From the NCBI RefSeq assembly GCF_003721245.1, contig NZ_RIZG01000001.1, positions 372,001 through 436,000 of the forward strand: a DNA stretch of 64,000 nt, in the 5' to 3' direction. Numbering within the stretch: the first letter of the stretch is position 1; the number at the start of each line of letters is the position of its first letter. A program made the position numbers and the translations under genes. Below are positions 56,792 to 64,000 of the stretch, one piece after another. This DNA is from Marinomonas hwangdonensis. Its GTDB lineage: Bacteria; Pseudomonadota; Gammaproteobacteria; Pseudomonadales; Marinomonadaceae. The notes beneath the pieces are model-generated. The model was not told where the DNA came from, searched no databases, and was given only the letters and a program-made list of their open reading frames with translations.

Positions 56792-57940
56792 TTACATAGC
56801 GGCTTTAAAAATAGCCATCACATCATCATGGCTTGGTTGGATTGGGTTAGTAAATCCACAAGCGTCTTTCATGGCGTTGCGGGCTAAGGTAGCGAAGTCT
56901 GCTTCTTTTGCTCCCAGTTCTTGTAAGCCAGACGGGATATTGACGCTTTGAGACAATTTAACGATGGCGGCAATGGCTGCATCAGCACCTTCTTTATCGC
57001 TTAAGCCTTGGGCATCGACGCCCAGCGCTATGCCGACATTTTTAAGAAGCGGCGCGGCTACTTGGCTGTTGTAGCGTTGTACATGGGGCAATAACACCGC
57101 ATTACAAACACCATGGGGGAGATCGTAGAAGCCACCCAATTGGTGAGCCATAGCGTGAACATAACCCAAAGACGCGTTGTTAAATGCCATGCCAGCTAAA
57201 AATTGAGCATAGGCCATTTGTTCTCGAGCTTTCATGTTGCTGCCGTTGTGAACCGCTTCGTGTAAGTTGTCACGGATCAGTTCAATCGCCTTGATCGCAC
57301 AAGCGTCGGTGATTGGGTCGGCGGCGGTTGATACATAAGCTTCCACCGCGTGTGTGAGTGCGTCCATGCCTGTTGCAGCGGTGAGTGCCGCTGGCATACC
57401 AGCCATTAATCTTGGATCGTTTACCGATAAAATAGGCGTCACGTTACGGTCAACAATGGCCATTTTGATATGACGTTCCTGATCGGTAATAATACAGAAA
57501 CGCGTCATTTCAGACGCTGTGCCTGCAGTGGTATTAATACTGATCAGGGGCAGTTGTGGTTTTTTAGAAACATCGACCCCTTCATAGTCACTGATATGGC
57601 CGCCGTTGGTGGCAACCAAGGCAATGCCCTTGGCACAGTCGTGGGCTGAGCCACCCCCTAAAGAAACCACGCAATCACACTCGTGAGTACGAAGTACTTC
57701 TAATCCTGCATTGACGTTTTCTACCGTTGGGTTGGCTTGCACACCATCGTACACCAAACTTTCCACACCATGCTCTTGCAGCAAGGCTTTGACTTCTGCG
57801 GTCACGCCAAGCTTGGTCATACCAGGATCTGTCACGATCAGTGCCTGTTTAAATCCTAAGCTTTCGATTTGTTGAATCGCATCGTTCAGAGCGTTTTCGC
57901 CCATGATGTTGACAGCTGGAATATAGAATGTGCTACTCAT
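56792..57940 (-). CDS. Iron-containing alcohol dehydrogenase (group III)
   Basis: A 382-residue dehydrogenase close to YiaY/EutG and Zymomonas AdhB. The NAD-binding [20 protein letters not shown], the [19 protein letters not shown] stretch, and the metal ligands in [15 protein letters not shown] and [20 protein letters not shown] (one Asp, three His) are all present. It would interconvert a primary alcohol and aldehyde with NAD(H). Substrate is not fixed by sequence; ethanol, butanol or 1,2-propanediol-type alcohols are usual. It is monocistronic, with a strong terminator downstream. Confidence 0.93.
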   Translation of the reverse strand: MSSTFYIPAVNIMGENALNDAIQQIESLGFKQALIVTDPGMTKLGVTAEVKALLQEHGVESLVYDGVQANPTVENVNAGLEVLRTHECDCVVSLGGGSAHDCAKGIALVATNGGHISDYEGVDVSKKPQLPLISINTTAGTASEMTRFCIITDQERHIKMAIVDRNVTPILSVNDPRLMAGMPAALTAATGMDALTHAVEAYVSTAADPITDACAIKAIELIRDNLHEAVHNGSNMKAREQMAYAQFLAGMAFNNASLGYVHAMAHQLGGFYDLPHGVCNAVLLPHVQRYNSQVAAPLLKNVGIALGVDAQGLSDKEGADAAIAAIVKLSQSVNIPSGLQELGAKEADFATLARNAMKDACGFTNPIQPSHDDVMAIFKAAM

Positions 57941-58232
57941 TGTGTCTCTCCTTGAGATAGTCGAACGGTAAAAATCTATTGGTCATATCGAGGTTATTGT
58001 GGACTTGAGTAGTCTAAAAAGATTTGATTTAAGACAAGAGAAGCGCTCATCGTAATGTGAGATAAATGCTTCTGTTTGCCTGTGGCATAAGTGAATTATC
58101 GTAAGCTGATAATGGGCCAGCTTTATCAATTATCCAGTTAAAGGCGAAAGCACTCTGTAATGAGAAATTGACCTTTTCTTTACTTCCTATAAGGGGTCGT
58201 GCAAAGTGCTGAATAAGTCGAATGGGAGAATA

Positions 58233-59330
58233 ATGAATATGGGTCGTGGTGTTTCTTTTGCTATGGTGGCGTCTTTGTTACTGGTGGGATGTGCGTCAGA
58301 TGCGGCGCCAGAGGGTCGCTCACTTGACTCTTTTAGAGGTCCTTCTGCGTGCTATGATCGTGCTTCAGAACCTTACACGCCGGTGGTGGACACGCATTTA
58401 CATTATCGACCTTTTGATGGCCGAGCCATTCCCTTTAATGAAGTCAATGACTACTTGTCTCGCACCAGTGTGCGTTTTGCCAACGTCTATGGCATAGGGC
58501 AAATGTTACCCGCTAATTCATCCTGTTCAAATTACTTAACATGCCCCGGTACACCGGTCTCGCCGACTATCCGCAATGACTTTGTTAATGCAGCTAATAT
58601 GCTGGAATACAAGCCCGATAATCTGCACCTCACCTTATCTATGACCTTTACGGATTTATCTGATCCTGAGCCGACGGTCGCTTTGATGACGCTTTATGAG
58701 AAAGAATACCCTGGCATGTTTCATTGGATGGGCGAGGTGAATCTGGTCAAGCAAGCGCAATTTAATAATCGTCATGCGCCTGCGACGCCGAAAGACATTA
58801 CCTTGTGGTCGGGGTTTATGGCGGAGCTCAGATCCCGCAATACGCCCATCACCATACATTCTGATATCGGCAATGATCAAACATCAACCTTGTACTTGCC
58901 TTTAATGGAGCAGGCACTGACGCTTTATCCTGACAATAAGATTGTTTGGGCACACATGGGTTTGTCTTACGAACAAAAAAACCTGCCAGCGTCTGAACAT
59001 ATCGCCATTTTATCTCGCCTGCTAGACCAGCACCCGAATCTGATAATAGACATTTCATGGCGCGTGTTAGAAGACCATTATTTTAGTAAATGGGGAAATC
59101 GAGAGTTGTATGTCGACTTTTTGAACCAGTATGCGGATCGTATTTTGCCTGGTTCGGATTTTGTGGCCTTTCGGGGCAATAATTTTAGCGTGTATCAGCA
59201 AGAGCTCGAAGTCACTAGTCGTATTTTCCAACATCTGGATAATAATGCGTTTCGTCGTATTGCCTTAGGAGAAAATTATTTCCAGTTACTGAATCTGGAT
59301 TATCAGGCCCCTATGGTGTGTCAGCGATAA
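58233..59330 (+). CDS. Amidohydrolase-2 family lipoprotein
   Basis: A 365-residue metal-dependent hydrolase of the amidohydrolase_2 (PF04909) type. The lipoprotein signal ends in LLLVGC, so the mature enzyme is probably anchored by lipid outside the cytoplasm, unlike most of its family. The metal-site motif is VVDTHLHYRPFDG; His residues follow in ITIHSDIGND and WAHMGLS, and the late Asp is in LPGSDFVAF. GGGAGA lies upstream of ATG 58233 and ATG 58239, either of which may be the start; the longer GTG-started frame (58206) is less likely. Substrate unknown. Confidence 0.82.
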   Translation: MNMGRGVSFAMVASLLLVGCASDAAPEGRSLDSFRGPSACYDRASEPYTPVVDTHLHYRPFDGRAIPFNEVNDYLSRTSVRFANVYGIGQMLPANSSCSNYLTCPGTPVSPTIRNDFVNAANMLEYKPDNLHLTLSMTFTDLSDPEPTVALMTLYEKEYPGMFHWMGEVNLVKQAQFNNRHAPATPKDITLWSGFMAELRSRNTPITIHSDIGNDQTSTLYLPLMEQALTLYPDNKIVWAHMGLSYEQKNLPASEHIAILSRLLDQHPNLIIDISWRVLEDHYFSKWGNRELYVDFLNQYADRILPGSDFVAFRGNNFSVYQQELEVTSRIFQHLDNNAFRRIALGENYFQLLNLDYQAPMVCQR

Positions 59331-59442
59331 TTCTTTATTTTAAAAAAAATAGCCAGAAGCAAAAATATTATCGAGATTTAAGGCTTTTTGTATTTTGGTT
59401 CTACTATGATTAGACAGATAAAAACCAAGAAGGGGAAAAGGG

Positions 59443-61062
59443 ATGCTAAGGAATATAAGTATTAAATCACGGCTGCTAATGGCCTTTGCGACGATGATTT
59501 TTCTGTTGTTCAGTTTGGGGGCGGTTGCAATATCATCGATGAAGAACATTCGAGCAGACGCGGAAATCATAGAAATGGATGTGTTGCCATCTATCGAAAG
59601 TTTAGGTGACATGAATAGCAATTTAATGCGCGTCAGGATATACACGTTAAGGTTATTGAATGATTCTACAGAAGACGCTCGAAAGGAAACGTTAACAGAT
59701 CTTGAGCGTATTAAGAAAAATGTTGAACAGTCGCATGCTCAATATGAAGCCGCTATTAATTCAGACAATGAAAAGAGTCTGTTTGCAGAGTTTACCAAAC
59801 GACAAGAGCATTATTACGAACTACAAAATCAAATTACTGCATTAGCGGTAAAGGGAGATAAGTCTGCCATTGATGCACTGGTGCCTGAAATGAATACGGC
59901 AGCAGACGATATGGTGCGGATGCTGCGACAATTAGTTACGTTAAATCGAGAAGACGCTGAGCAAGCGAGCAAAAATTCGGTAAACGATTATGATAAAAGC
60001 TTTAGTTTGATTGTCGTAATCATTGCGTTATCTGCCGCGCTGGCGACTGTTGTTGCAATGATGTTATCAAGAAGCATTAATAAACCACTTCAGAATGCGG
60101 TTGACTCGGCTGAAATAATTGCTAAGGGGGATTTGACACAAGCGATTACTCCTGAAGGCAACGATGAGATAACGCGTTTAACAGCCGCCTTACAAACAAT
60201 GCAAAACAATCTGCGCAAAACCATTACCCATATTGGCGATTCGTCAGGTCAGTTAGCATCAGCAGCAGAAGAGCTCAGTTCTGTAACAGAAAGTTCGTCG
60301 AATAGTTTGATGCTGCAAAATAACGAGATTCAATCCGCTGCGTCAGCCATTGCAGAGATGAGTTCTGCTGTCGATGAAGTGGCTCGTACGGCGCAGCAAA
60401 CATCAGAAGCTTCTTCAGACTCAGCTAAGTTAGCCTCAGAGGGCAAAGCTCGAGTGAGTGAGACGACGGCGGTTATTCTTGAAATGAACAATGAAATGGC
60501 AACGAGTACTCGAGTCATTAATCAATTAGCCGATCAGGTGGCGTCAATCAGTCAGATTTTAGATGTGATTAGGGCGGTGGCAGAGCAGACTAATTTATTA
60601 GCGTTAAATGCTGCTATTGAAGCGGCTCGTGCGGGAGAAACTGGTCGAGGTTTCGCTGTTGTTGCCGATGAGGTCAGAAACCTTGCCCATCGTACTCAAG
60701 AATCCACGGGGGAAATTGAAACCATGGTTCGACAAGTTCAGCTGTCTGCCAATGAAGCGGTTGCTTCTATGGAGAGCACCAGTCAGAAAACGCATCAAGC
60801 ACAAACTGTTGCCGCTGAAGCCTCTAAGGCCCTAGAGCAAATTACTACGCGCATCATCGCCATTAGTGACAGTAATCATGTTATTGCCAGCGCAGCAGAA
60901 GAGCAATCTAACGTGGCGAAAGAGATTGATGGCAATATCACCACTATCAGTGATCTCGCCACTCAAACGGTTGTAGGTGCGAATCAAACTAGCGCCAGTA
61001 CCGCAGAGCTGACACGCCTAGCTATAGAGTTGAACGAGTTGGTGGCAAAATTTAAAGTGTGA
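59443..61062 (+). CDS. Methyl-accepting chemotaxis protein (four-helix-bundle type)
   Basis: A 539-residue receptor with TM1 at about 10-32, a periplasmic 4HB_MCP-like helical domain (about 33-190; [20 protein letters not shown]), and TM2 at about 192-212. HAMP follows ([20 protein letters not shown]), then the signalling domain with [19 protein letters not shown]. The C-terminus lacks the CheR pentapeptide. A good ribosome site (AAGGGGAAAAGGG) precedes the ATG. The following receptor gene starts 157 bases later on the same strand. Confidence 0.94.
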   Translation: MLRNISIKSRLLMAFATMIFLLFSLGAVAISSMKNIRADAEIIEMDVLPSIESLGDMNSNLMRVRIYTLRLLNDSTEDARKETLTDLERIKKNVEQSHAQYEAAINSDNEKSLFAEFTKRQEHYYELQNQITALAVKGDKSAIDALVPEMNTAADDMVRMLRQLVTLNREDAEQASKNSVNDYDKSFSLIVVIIALSAALATVVAMMLSRSINKPLQNAVDSAEIIAKGDLTQAITPEGNDEITRLTAALQTMQNNLRKTITHIGDSSGQLASAAEELSSVTESSSNSLMLQNNEIQSAASAIAEMSSAVDEVARTAQQTSEASSDSAKLASEGKARVSETTAVILEMNNEMATSTRVINQLADQVASISQILDVIRAVAEQTNLLALNAAIEAARAGETGRGFAVVADEVRNLAHRTQESTGEIETMVRQVQLSANEAVASMESTSQKTHQAQTVAAEASKALEQITTRIIAISDSNHVIASAAEEQSNVAKEIDGNITTISDLATQTVVGANQTSASTAELTRLAIELNELVAKFKV

Positions 61063-61219
61063 GACTAACAGTTAAAACACTCTGATTAATGTGTAAGGGA
61101 TTTTAAAAGCGAGTGTAATTTAAGCTGCTATTAAGGCGTTTAAAAAAACCAATATATTGTGTTTTTTTATGCTTAAGATTACTCTCGCTTTAATTTTATC
61201 AATTAAACAGAGAGCTGTT

Positions 61220-62833
61220 ATGCGTATAAGATCTATTCGCGTTAAAACGACTATTCCTATGGCGTTAATGGTCGTTGTGTTCATGGTTTGTTTAGTATTG
61301 TTTTCTGACCTTTTTAAGAAAAGCAATGATGCTCTTAATCAGCAAGCGGATCGCTATTTAAAAGCCGTCGCTTTAGTGATCAATGCAGACCGAGATTTGT
61401 ATCAAGCTAAAGTGGCTGAATTGAATCTTTTAAATGCAGAAGGAGATCTCAGTAGTCAGAAAGCCGATCACGATGAGAATATCCAGCAAGTTAAGGATAG
61501 GTTTGCGCGTTATGAGCAGCTCATGTCTGTACATCCACAATTACTTTCTACGTTTTCAGGTTTTAATTCGGCACTGTCTCAGTGGCAGAAAAGTTCAAAT
61601 GCGTTAATTGCGAGCGGTACACAAGCTTCAAACTACGAACAGCAAAAATCGGCTGCTGATAAGCAATTTGATGCTGTGCGCTCTATGCTTGATCAAGCCG
61701 GTGAAGGTGCAGAAAAAGCATCCCAAGCGACAGCGAACCTGATGCGAGCGACCTCATCCAGTCAGCAATCCTTTATTTACAGTGTTTTGGTCATTGCTCT
61801 ATTGATAGCAGGTTTTTTCAGTTACCTGATACCAAAGCAACTGACACAGCAAATTTTATCTTTGCGCCAGCGTATCCAAGAAATAGCGGCAGGAAATGGC
61901 GATCTTAGATTACGTATCAAAGTGACTAAAGATGATGAATTCGGTGACCTTTCACATGATTTTAATGCCTTTTTAGAAAAGCTGAGGCAATTAATTTTCA
62001 CGATAAAGCAGCAGTCTGTGTCTTTGGGGGAAGTGACGGGGCATTTAAATCAAAGCTCAACAAAGACAGAGCAAATTACCTTAGACTTGGGTGTCGCCGC
62101 GGATTCGATCGTCAATTCGGGTTATGAAATGAGCGCGGCAAACCAACAAATGGCAAATAATGCCAGTGAGACCTCGAATGAGGCAAGATTAGCTGATGGC
62201 TTTGTGCTTCAAGGTGAGGCAGCTGTGAGCAAATCCCATCAAGCTATTAGCCGCCTAGTTGAGGGAATAGACATAGCGTTAGGGCAATCTTCATTATTAG
62301 AGCAAAGCTCGGCGAGTATCGCTTCTGTATTAGAGGTTATTCGCAATATTGCTGAGCAAACCAATTTACTGGCGTTAAATGCGGCGATAGAGGCTGCTCG
62401 TGCGGGAGAGCAAGGTCGAGGCTTTGCTGTCGTTGCCGATGAGGTTCGTACTCTCGCGACAAGAACTCAAGACAGTACAAACGATATTCAGAAAATGATT
62501 GAGCAGTTAAAAAATAACGTTGTGGAGTCTTCCAGCGCGATTGCAGACAGCAAATCACGCGCAGATCAAACGGTAGGTTACTTTGACGAGGTTGATCGTA
62601 TTTTTGCTGGTTTACGCAGTTCATTTGCAAAAGTTCAAGCAATGGCGGCACAAACCGCCCAAGCAACGGAAGCACAGTCTGGAGTAGCGACAGCAATTAA
62701 CCGCAACCTAGATAAATTAAATGAGCAAACCAGCTCAGCTAAGTTGATTGCTGAGACGTGCAAACGTCAATCTGATCAGGTAAATCAGCTTTATCTTGAG
62801 TTAGATAACTTGGTTGGACGTTTTAAAGTATAG
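61220..62833 (+). CDS. Methyl-accepting chemotaxis protein
   Basis: A 537-residue receptor. TM1 is at about 10-32 ([19 protein letters not shown]), the periplasmic helical domain at about 35-190 ([20 protein letters not shown]), and TM2 at about 193-213. HAMP has [20 protein letters not shown], and the signalling domain has [19 protein letters not shown]. The longest ORF begins at 61157, but AGAGAG five bases before ATG 61220 and the receptor-like N-terminus fix the start. It follows another receptor gene and may be a diverged partner. Confidence 0.93.
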   Translation: MRIRSIRVKTTIPMALMVVVFMVCLVLFSDLFKKSNDALNQQADRYLKAVALVINADRDLYQAKVAELNLLNAEGDLSSQKADHDENIQQVKDRFARYEQLMSVHPQLLSTFSGFNSALSQWQKSSNALIASGTQASNYEQQKSAADKQFDAVRSMLDQAGEGAEKASQATANLMRATSSSQQSFIYSVLVIALLIAGFFSYLIPKQLTQQILSLRQRIQEIAAGNGDLRLRIKVTKDDEFGDLSHDFNAFLEKLRQLIFTIKQQSVSLGEVTGHLNQSSTKTEQITLDLGVAADSIVNSGYEMSAANQQMANNASETSNEARLADGFVLQGEAAVSKSHQAISRLVEGIDIALGQSSLLEQSSASIASVLEVIRNIAEQTNLLALNAAIEAARAGEQGRGFAVVADEVRTLATRTQDSTNDIQKMIEQLKNNVVESSSAIADSKSRADQTVGYFDEVDRIFAGLRSSFAKVQAMAAQTAQATEAQSGVATAINRNLDKLNEQTSSAKLIAETCKRQSDQVNQLYLELDNLVGRFKV

Positions 62834-62849
62834 ATTGCTCTGAGTATTT

Positions 62850-62923
62850 GGCTTTTCTTAGAAGGTATGTATCCAGCAAGCCTATCTGAGAAAAGCCTAT
62901 GCCTCTTTTCCTTCTTAGGAAAA
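62850..62923 (+). terminator. Hairpin pair, possible terminator after the receptor gene
   Basis: GGCTTTTCTTAGA (62850-62862) pairs with TCTGAGAAAAGCC (62885-62897) with one wobble pair, and a second hairpin TTTTCC/GGAAAA lies at 62906-62923. A T-rich stretch follows about 10 bases later. The loop of the first stem is long, so the call is moderate. Confidence 0.4.
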
Positions 62924-62955
62924 TGGTCCGATTTCTTTTTTAAAGCCAGATACTT

Positions 62956-63252
62956 ATGATGATCCCTGTTAAAAATATCACGACGTCGAATATTGAATGT
63001 TCTCACTGTCAGGCGTGCTGTTGTCGAATGGACGTGATGATTATCAGTGATACGGGAGTGCCAGATAAACACATTGCTGTCGATGAGTGGGGATCAGAAA
63101 CCATGCTGAAACTGGATGATGGTTGGTGTTCAGCTGTCGATCGAAACACCTACTTATGTACTATTTATGAGAATCGTCCTTGGATTTGTCGTGAGTTTGA
63201 AATGGGCTCTGATGAGTGTAAAGAAGAGTTCAATGTGGTGAAATGGGTATAA
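62956..63252 (+). CDS. YkgJ-family cysteine cluster protein
   Basis: A 98-residue protein with the clustered cysteines of the YkgJ (UPF0153, PF03692) family: ECSHCQACCCRM near residue 14, then CSAVDRNTYLCTIYENRP and WICREFEMGSDEC. The family is thought to bind a metal, zinc or iron-sulfur, and its function is unknown. It is short but complete, ending in VVKWV. A thioredoxin-like gene starts 25 bases downstream, so the two are probably cotranscribed. Confidence 0.88.
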   Translation: MMIPVKNITTSNIECSHCQACCCRMDVMIISDTGVPDKHIAVDEWGSETMLKLDDGWCSAVDRNTYLCTIYENRPWICREFEMGSDECKEEFNVVKWV

Positions 63253-63277
63253 ATAAACGCACAGTTCAGGTGTCAGT

Positions 63278-63610
63278 ATGCAGGCTATGACCATAGGTTT
63301 TAATTCAGAATACAGTCAGGATGCTCCCAGTTTCGAAGACATCAGTCAGTCATCGGGTCGAGCGTTGCTAGAGTTTGGCGCCCCCTGGTGTGGGCATTGC
63401 CAGGCTTCGCAGTCGGCGGTGGAAGAGGTTATCAGGACGTTTCCTGAGATGGCGCATATCAAGGTGTTTGATGGTAAAGGCAAGCGGCTTGGTCGGCAAT
63501 TTGGCGTTAAACTTTGGCCTACTTTGATCTTGTTAGAAAATGGTCAAGAAATAAAGCGTATTGTGCGTTTTACCTCGGCTGATGAGGTACGGGAATTAAT
63601 GGCCATTTAA
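63278..63610 (+). CDS. Thioredoxin-like protein
   Basis: A 110-residue single-domain thioredoxin fold with active site WCGHC in FGAPWCGHCQASQS and the cis-proline loop GVKLWPTLILLENGQ. No signal peptide is present, so it is cytoplasmic. WCGHC, in place of WCGPC, is more usual in PDI-like and some specialised thioredoxins and tends to be more oxidising. It follows the YkgJ gene, and reduction of that protein's cysteines is possible but unproven. Confidence 0.9.
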   Translation: MQAMTIGFNSEYSQDAPSFEDISQSSGRALLEFGAPWCGHCQASQSAVEEVIRTFPEMAHIKVFDGKGKRLGRQFGVKLWPTLILLENGQEIKRIVRFTSADEVRELMAI

Positions 63611-63643
63611 GCAGCGTTTCATACCATGTTTTAAATCATGTTG

Positions 63644-63925
63644 TTACGCCATGATATCGATCAGTCGACCTATGGTTTGGTTGGATGTATCAATAACCTT
63701 AGCGTTGGCTTTTGCTTCTAGTTCACTGCTCTTTGCTTCAATTAATCCGTCCTGAATATCTGAACCGTAACGTGCATTACTGGCTGTGGCATCAGTGGTG
63801 GGCGCTGTTTGATTCAGTGTTTGTGTGGACGCGCTGGCGACTTTTTGACTGGCCTGGTCGAGCTTGTCTTGACTACGTTGCAAGCCCTGTTGACCATAGA
63901 GAAATGACGAGCTGTTAATTTGCAT
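63644..63925 (-). CDS. Small flagellar-rod-like protein
   Basis: A 93-residue protein, mostly Ser/Thr/Ala/Gln with heptad-like spacing. It begins MQINSSSFLYGQQGLQRSQD and ends ANAKVIDTSNQTIGRLIDIMA; the ends resemble the terminal helices of flagellar rod and hook proteins (FlgC/FlgE type), which pair into a coiled coil. It lacks the globular part of those proteins. AAGG seven bases before the ATG supports the start. It converges with the thioredoxin gene. A role in flagella is an inference. Confidence 0.7.
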   Translation of the reverse strand: MQINSSSFLYGQQGLQRSQDKLDQASQKVASASTQTLNQTAPTTDATASNARYGSDIQDGLIEAKSSELEAKANAKVIDTSNQTIGRLIDIMA

Positions 63926-64000
63926 AAAATAGCCTTCTACTAACCGAAGTCCAATACTATCATATTGAGTGTTGGATTTTTAACCAATCAAGGTGTTTAT

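Noticed and set aside
59300-59442. Sigma-28-like promoter before the receptor at 59443
   Set aside because: ACAGATAA matches 6 of 8 positions of the -10, but no TAAA-like element lies 15 bases upstream.

Overview
The window looks like a chromosomal segment of a marine, motile, moderately halophilic gammaproteobacterium, most like Marinomonas or a related Oceanospirillales. This placement is inferred from gene content: an ectoine-degradation operon, five full chemoreceptors in 64 kb, four GGDEF/EAL-type proteins, a FecCD-type iron-chelate transporter, and protein sequences typical of that group. No rRNA, tRNA, CRISPR array, insertion sequence or prophage was recognised. Most genes are ordinary chromosomal ones, and sensory or signalling genes are unusually dense.

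Layout. 1-3.8 kb: a cut-off REC-TPR response regulator, a 2OG-Fe dioxygenase and a chemoreceptor with a C-terminal sensor domain and a sigma-28-like promoter. 3.9-13.2 kb: an ABC exporter that converges on a three-gene glycogen operon (GH15/phosphorylase-kinase-like protein, glgB, glgX). 13.4-21.6 kb: a Cache chemoreceptor, a YqaA membrane protein, a SPOR lipoprotein, a YdgA-like (DUF945) protein, a FAD oxidoreductase, a TauD-type dioxygenase and argC. 21.9-29.4 kb: a REC-GGDEF-EAL regulator followed closely by a PAS-rich hybrid kinase, then an isolated cobyrinate a,c-diamide synthase and a membrane diguanylate cyclase.

29.5-34.7 kb: an ectoine catabolic operon (doeB2-type M20 deacetylase, doeD, doeA, doeC) that ends in a strong terminator and has an AT-rich leader with a perfect 12-bp palindrome. 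35.3-38.4 kb: a FecCD permease, ATPase and MFS operon behind possible Fur boxes. 39.0-41.7 kb: fadD plus a BASS-family transporter. 42-46.4 kb: a chemoreceptor and an NMT1-GGDEF-EAL sensor. 46.5-53.5 kb: a homocysteine S-methyltransferase, a CPXCG protein, an OsmC-YcaO fusion, a Cache-GGDEF protein and an MFS transporter whose C-terminal tail is a hexanucleotide repeat.

53.7-59.3 kb: an OmpR-type two-component system divergent from a small secreted protein, then an iron-dependent alcohol dehydrogenase and a lipoprotein amidohydrolase. 59.4-63.9 kb: two tandem chemoreceptors, a YkgJ cysteine-cluster protein, a thioredoxin-like protein and a small flagellar-rod-like protein.

The themes are sensing and second-messenger control, osmolyte and glycogen turnover, and iron and fatty-acid uptake. 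The least explained items are the kinase-regulator-like GH15 protein in the glycogen operon, the OsmC-YcaO fusion, the (Ala-Glu)n repeat tail, and the two-component system with its secreted neighbour. Start codons were moved from the longest ORF wherever a ribosome binding site or signal peptide pointed to an internal start; these cases are noted. All coordinates and motifs were read by eye, and no database search was run.
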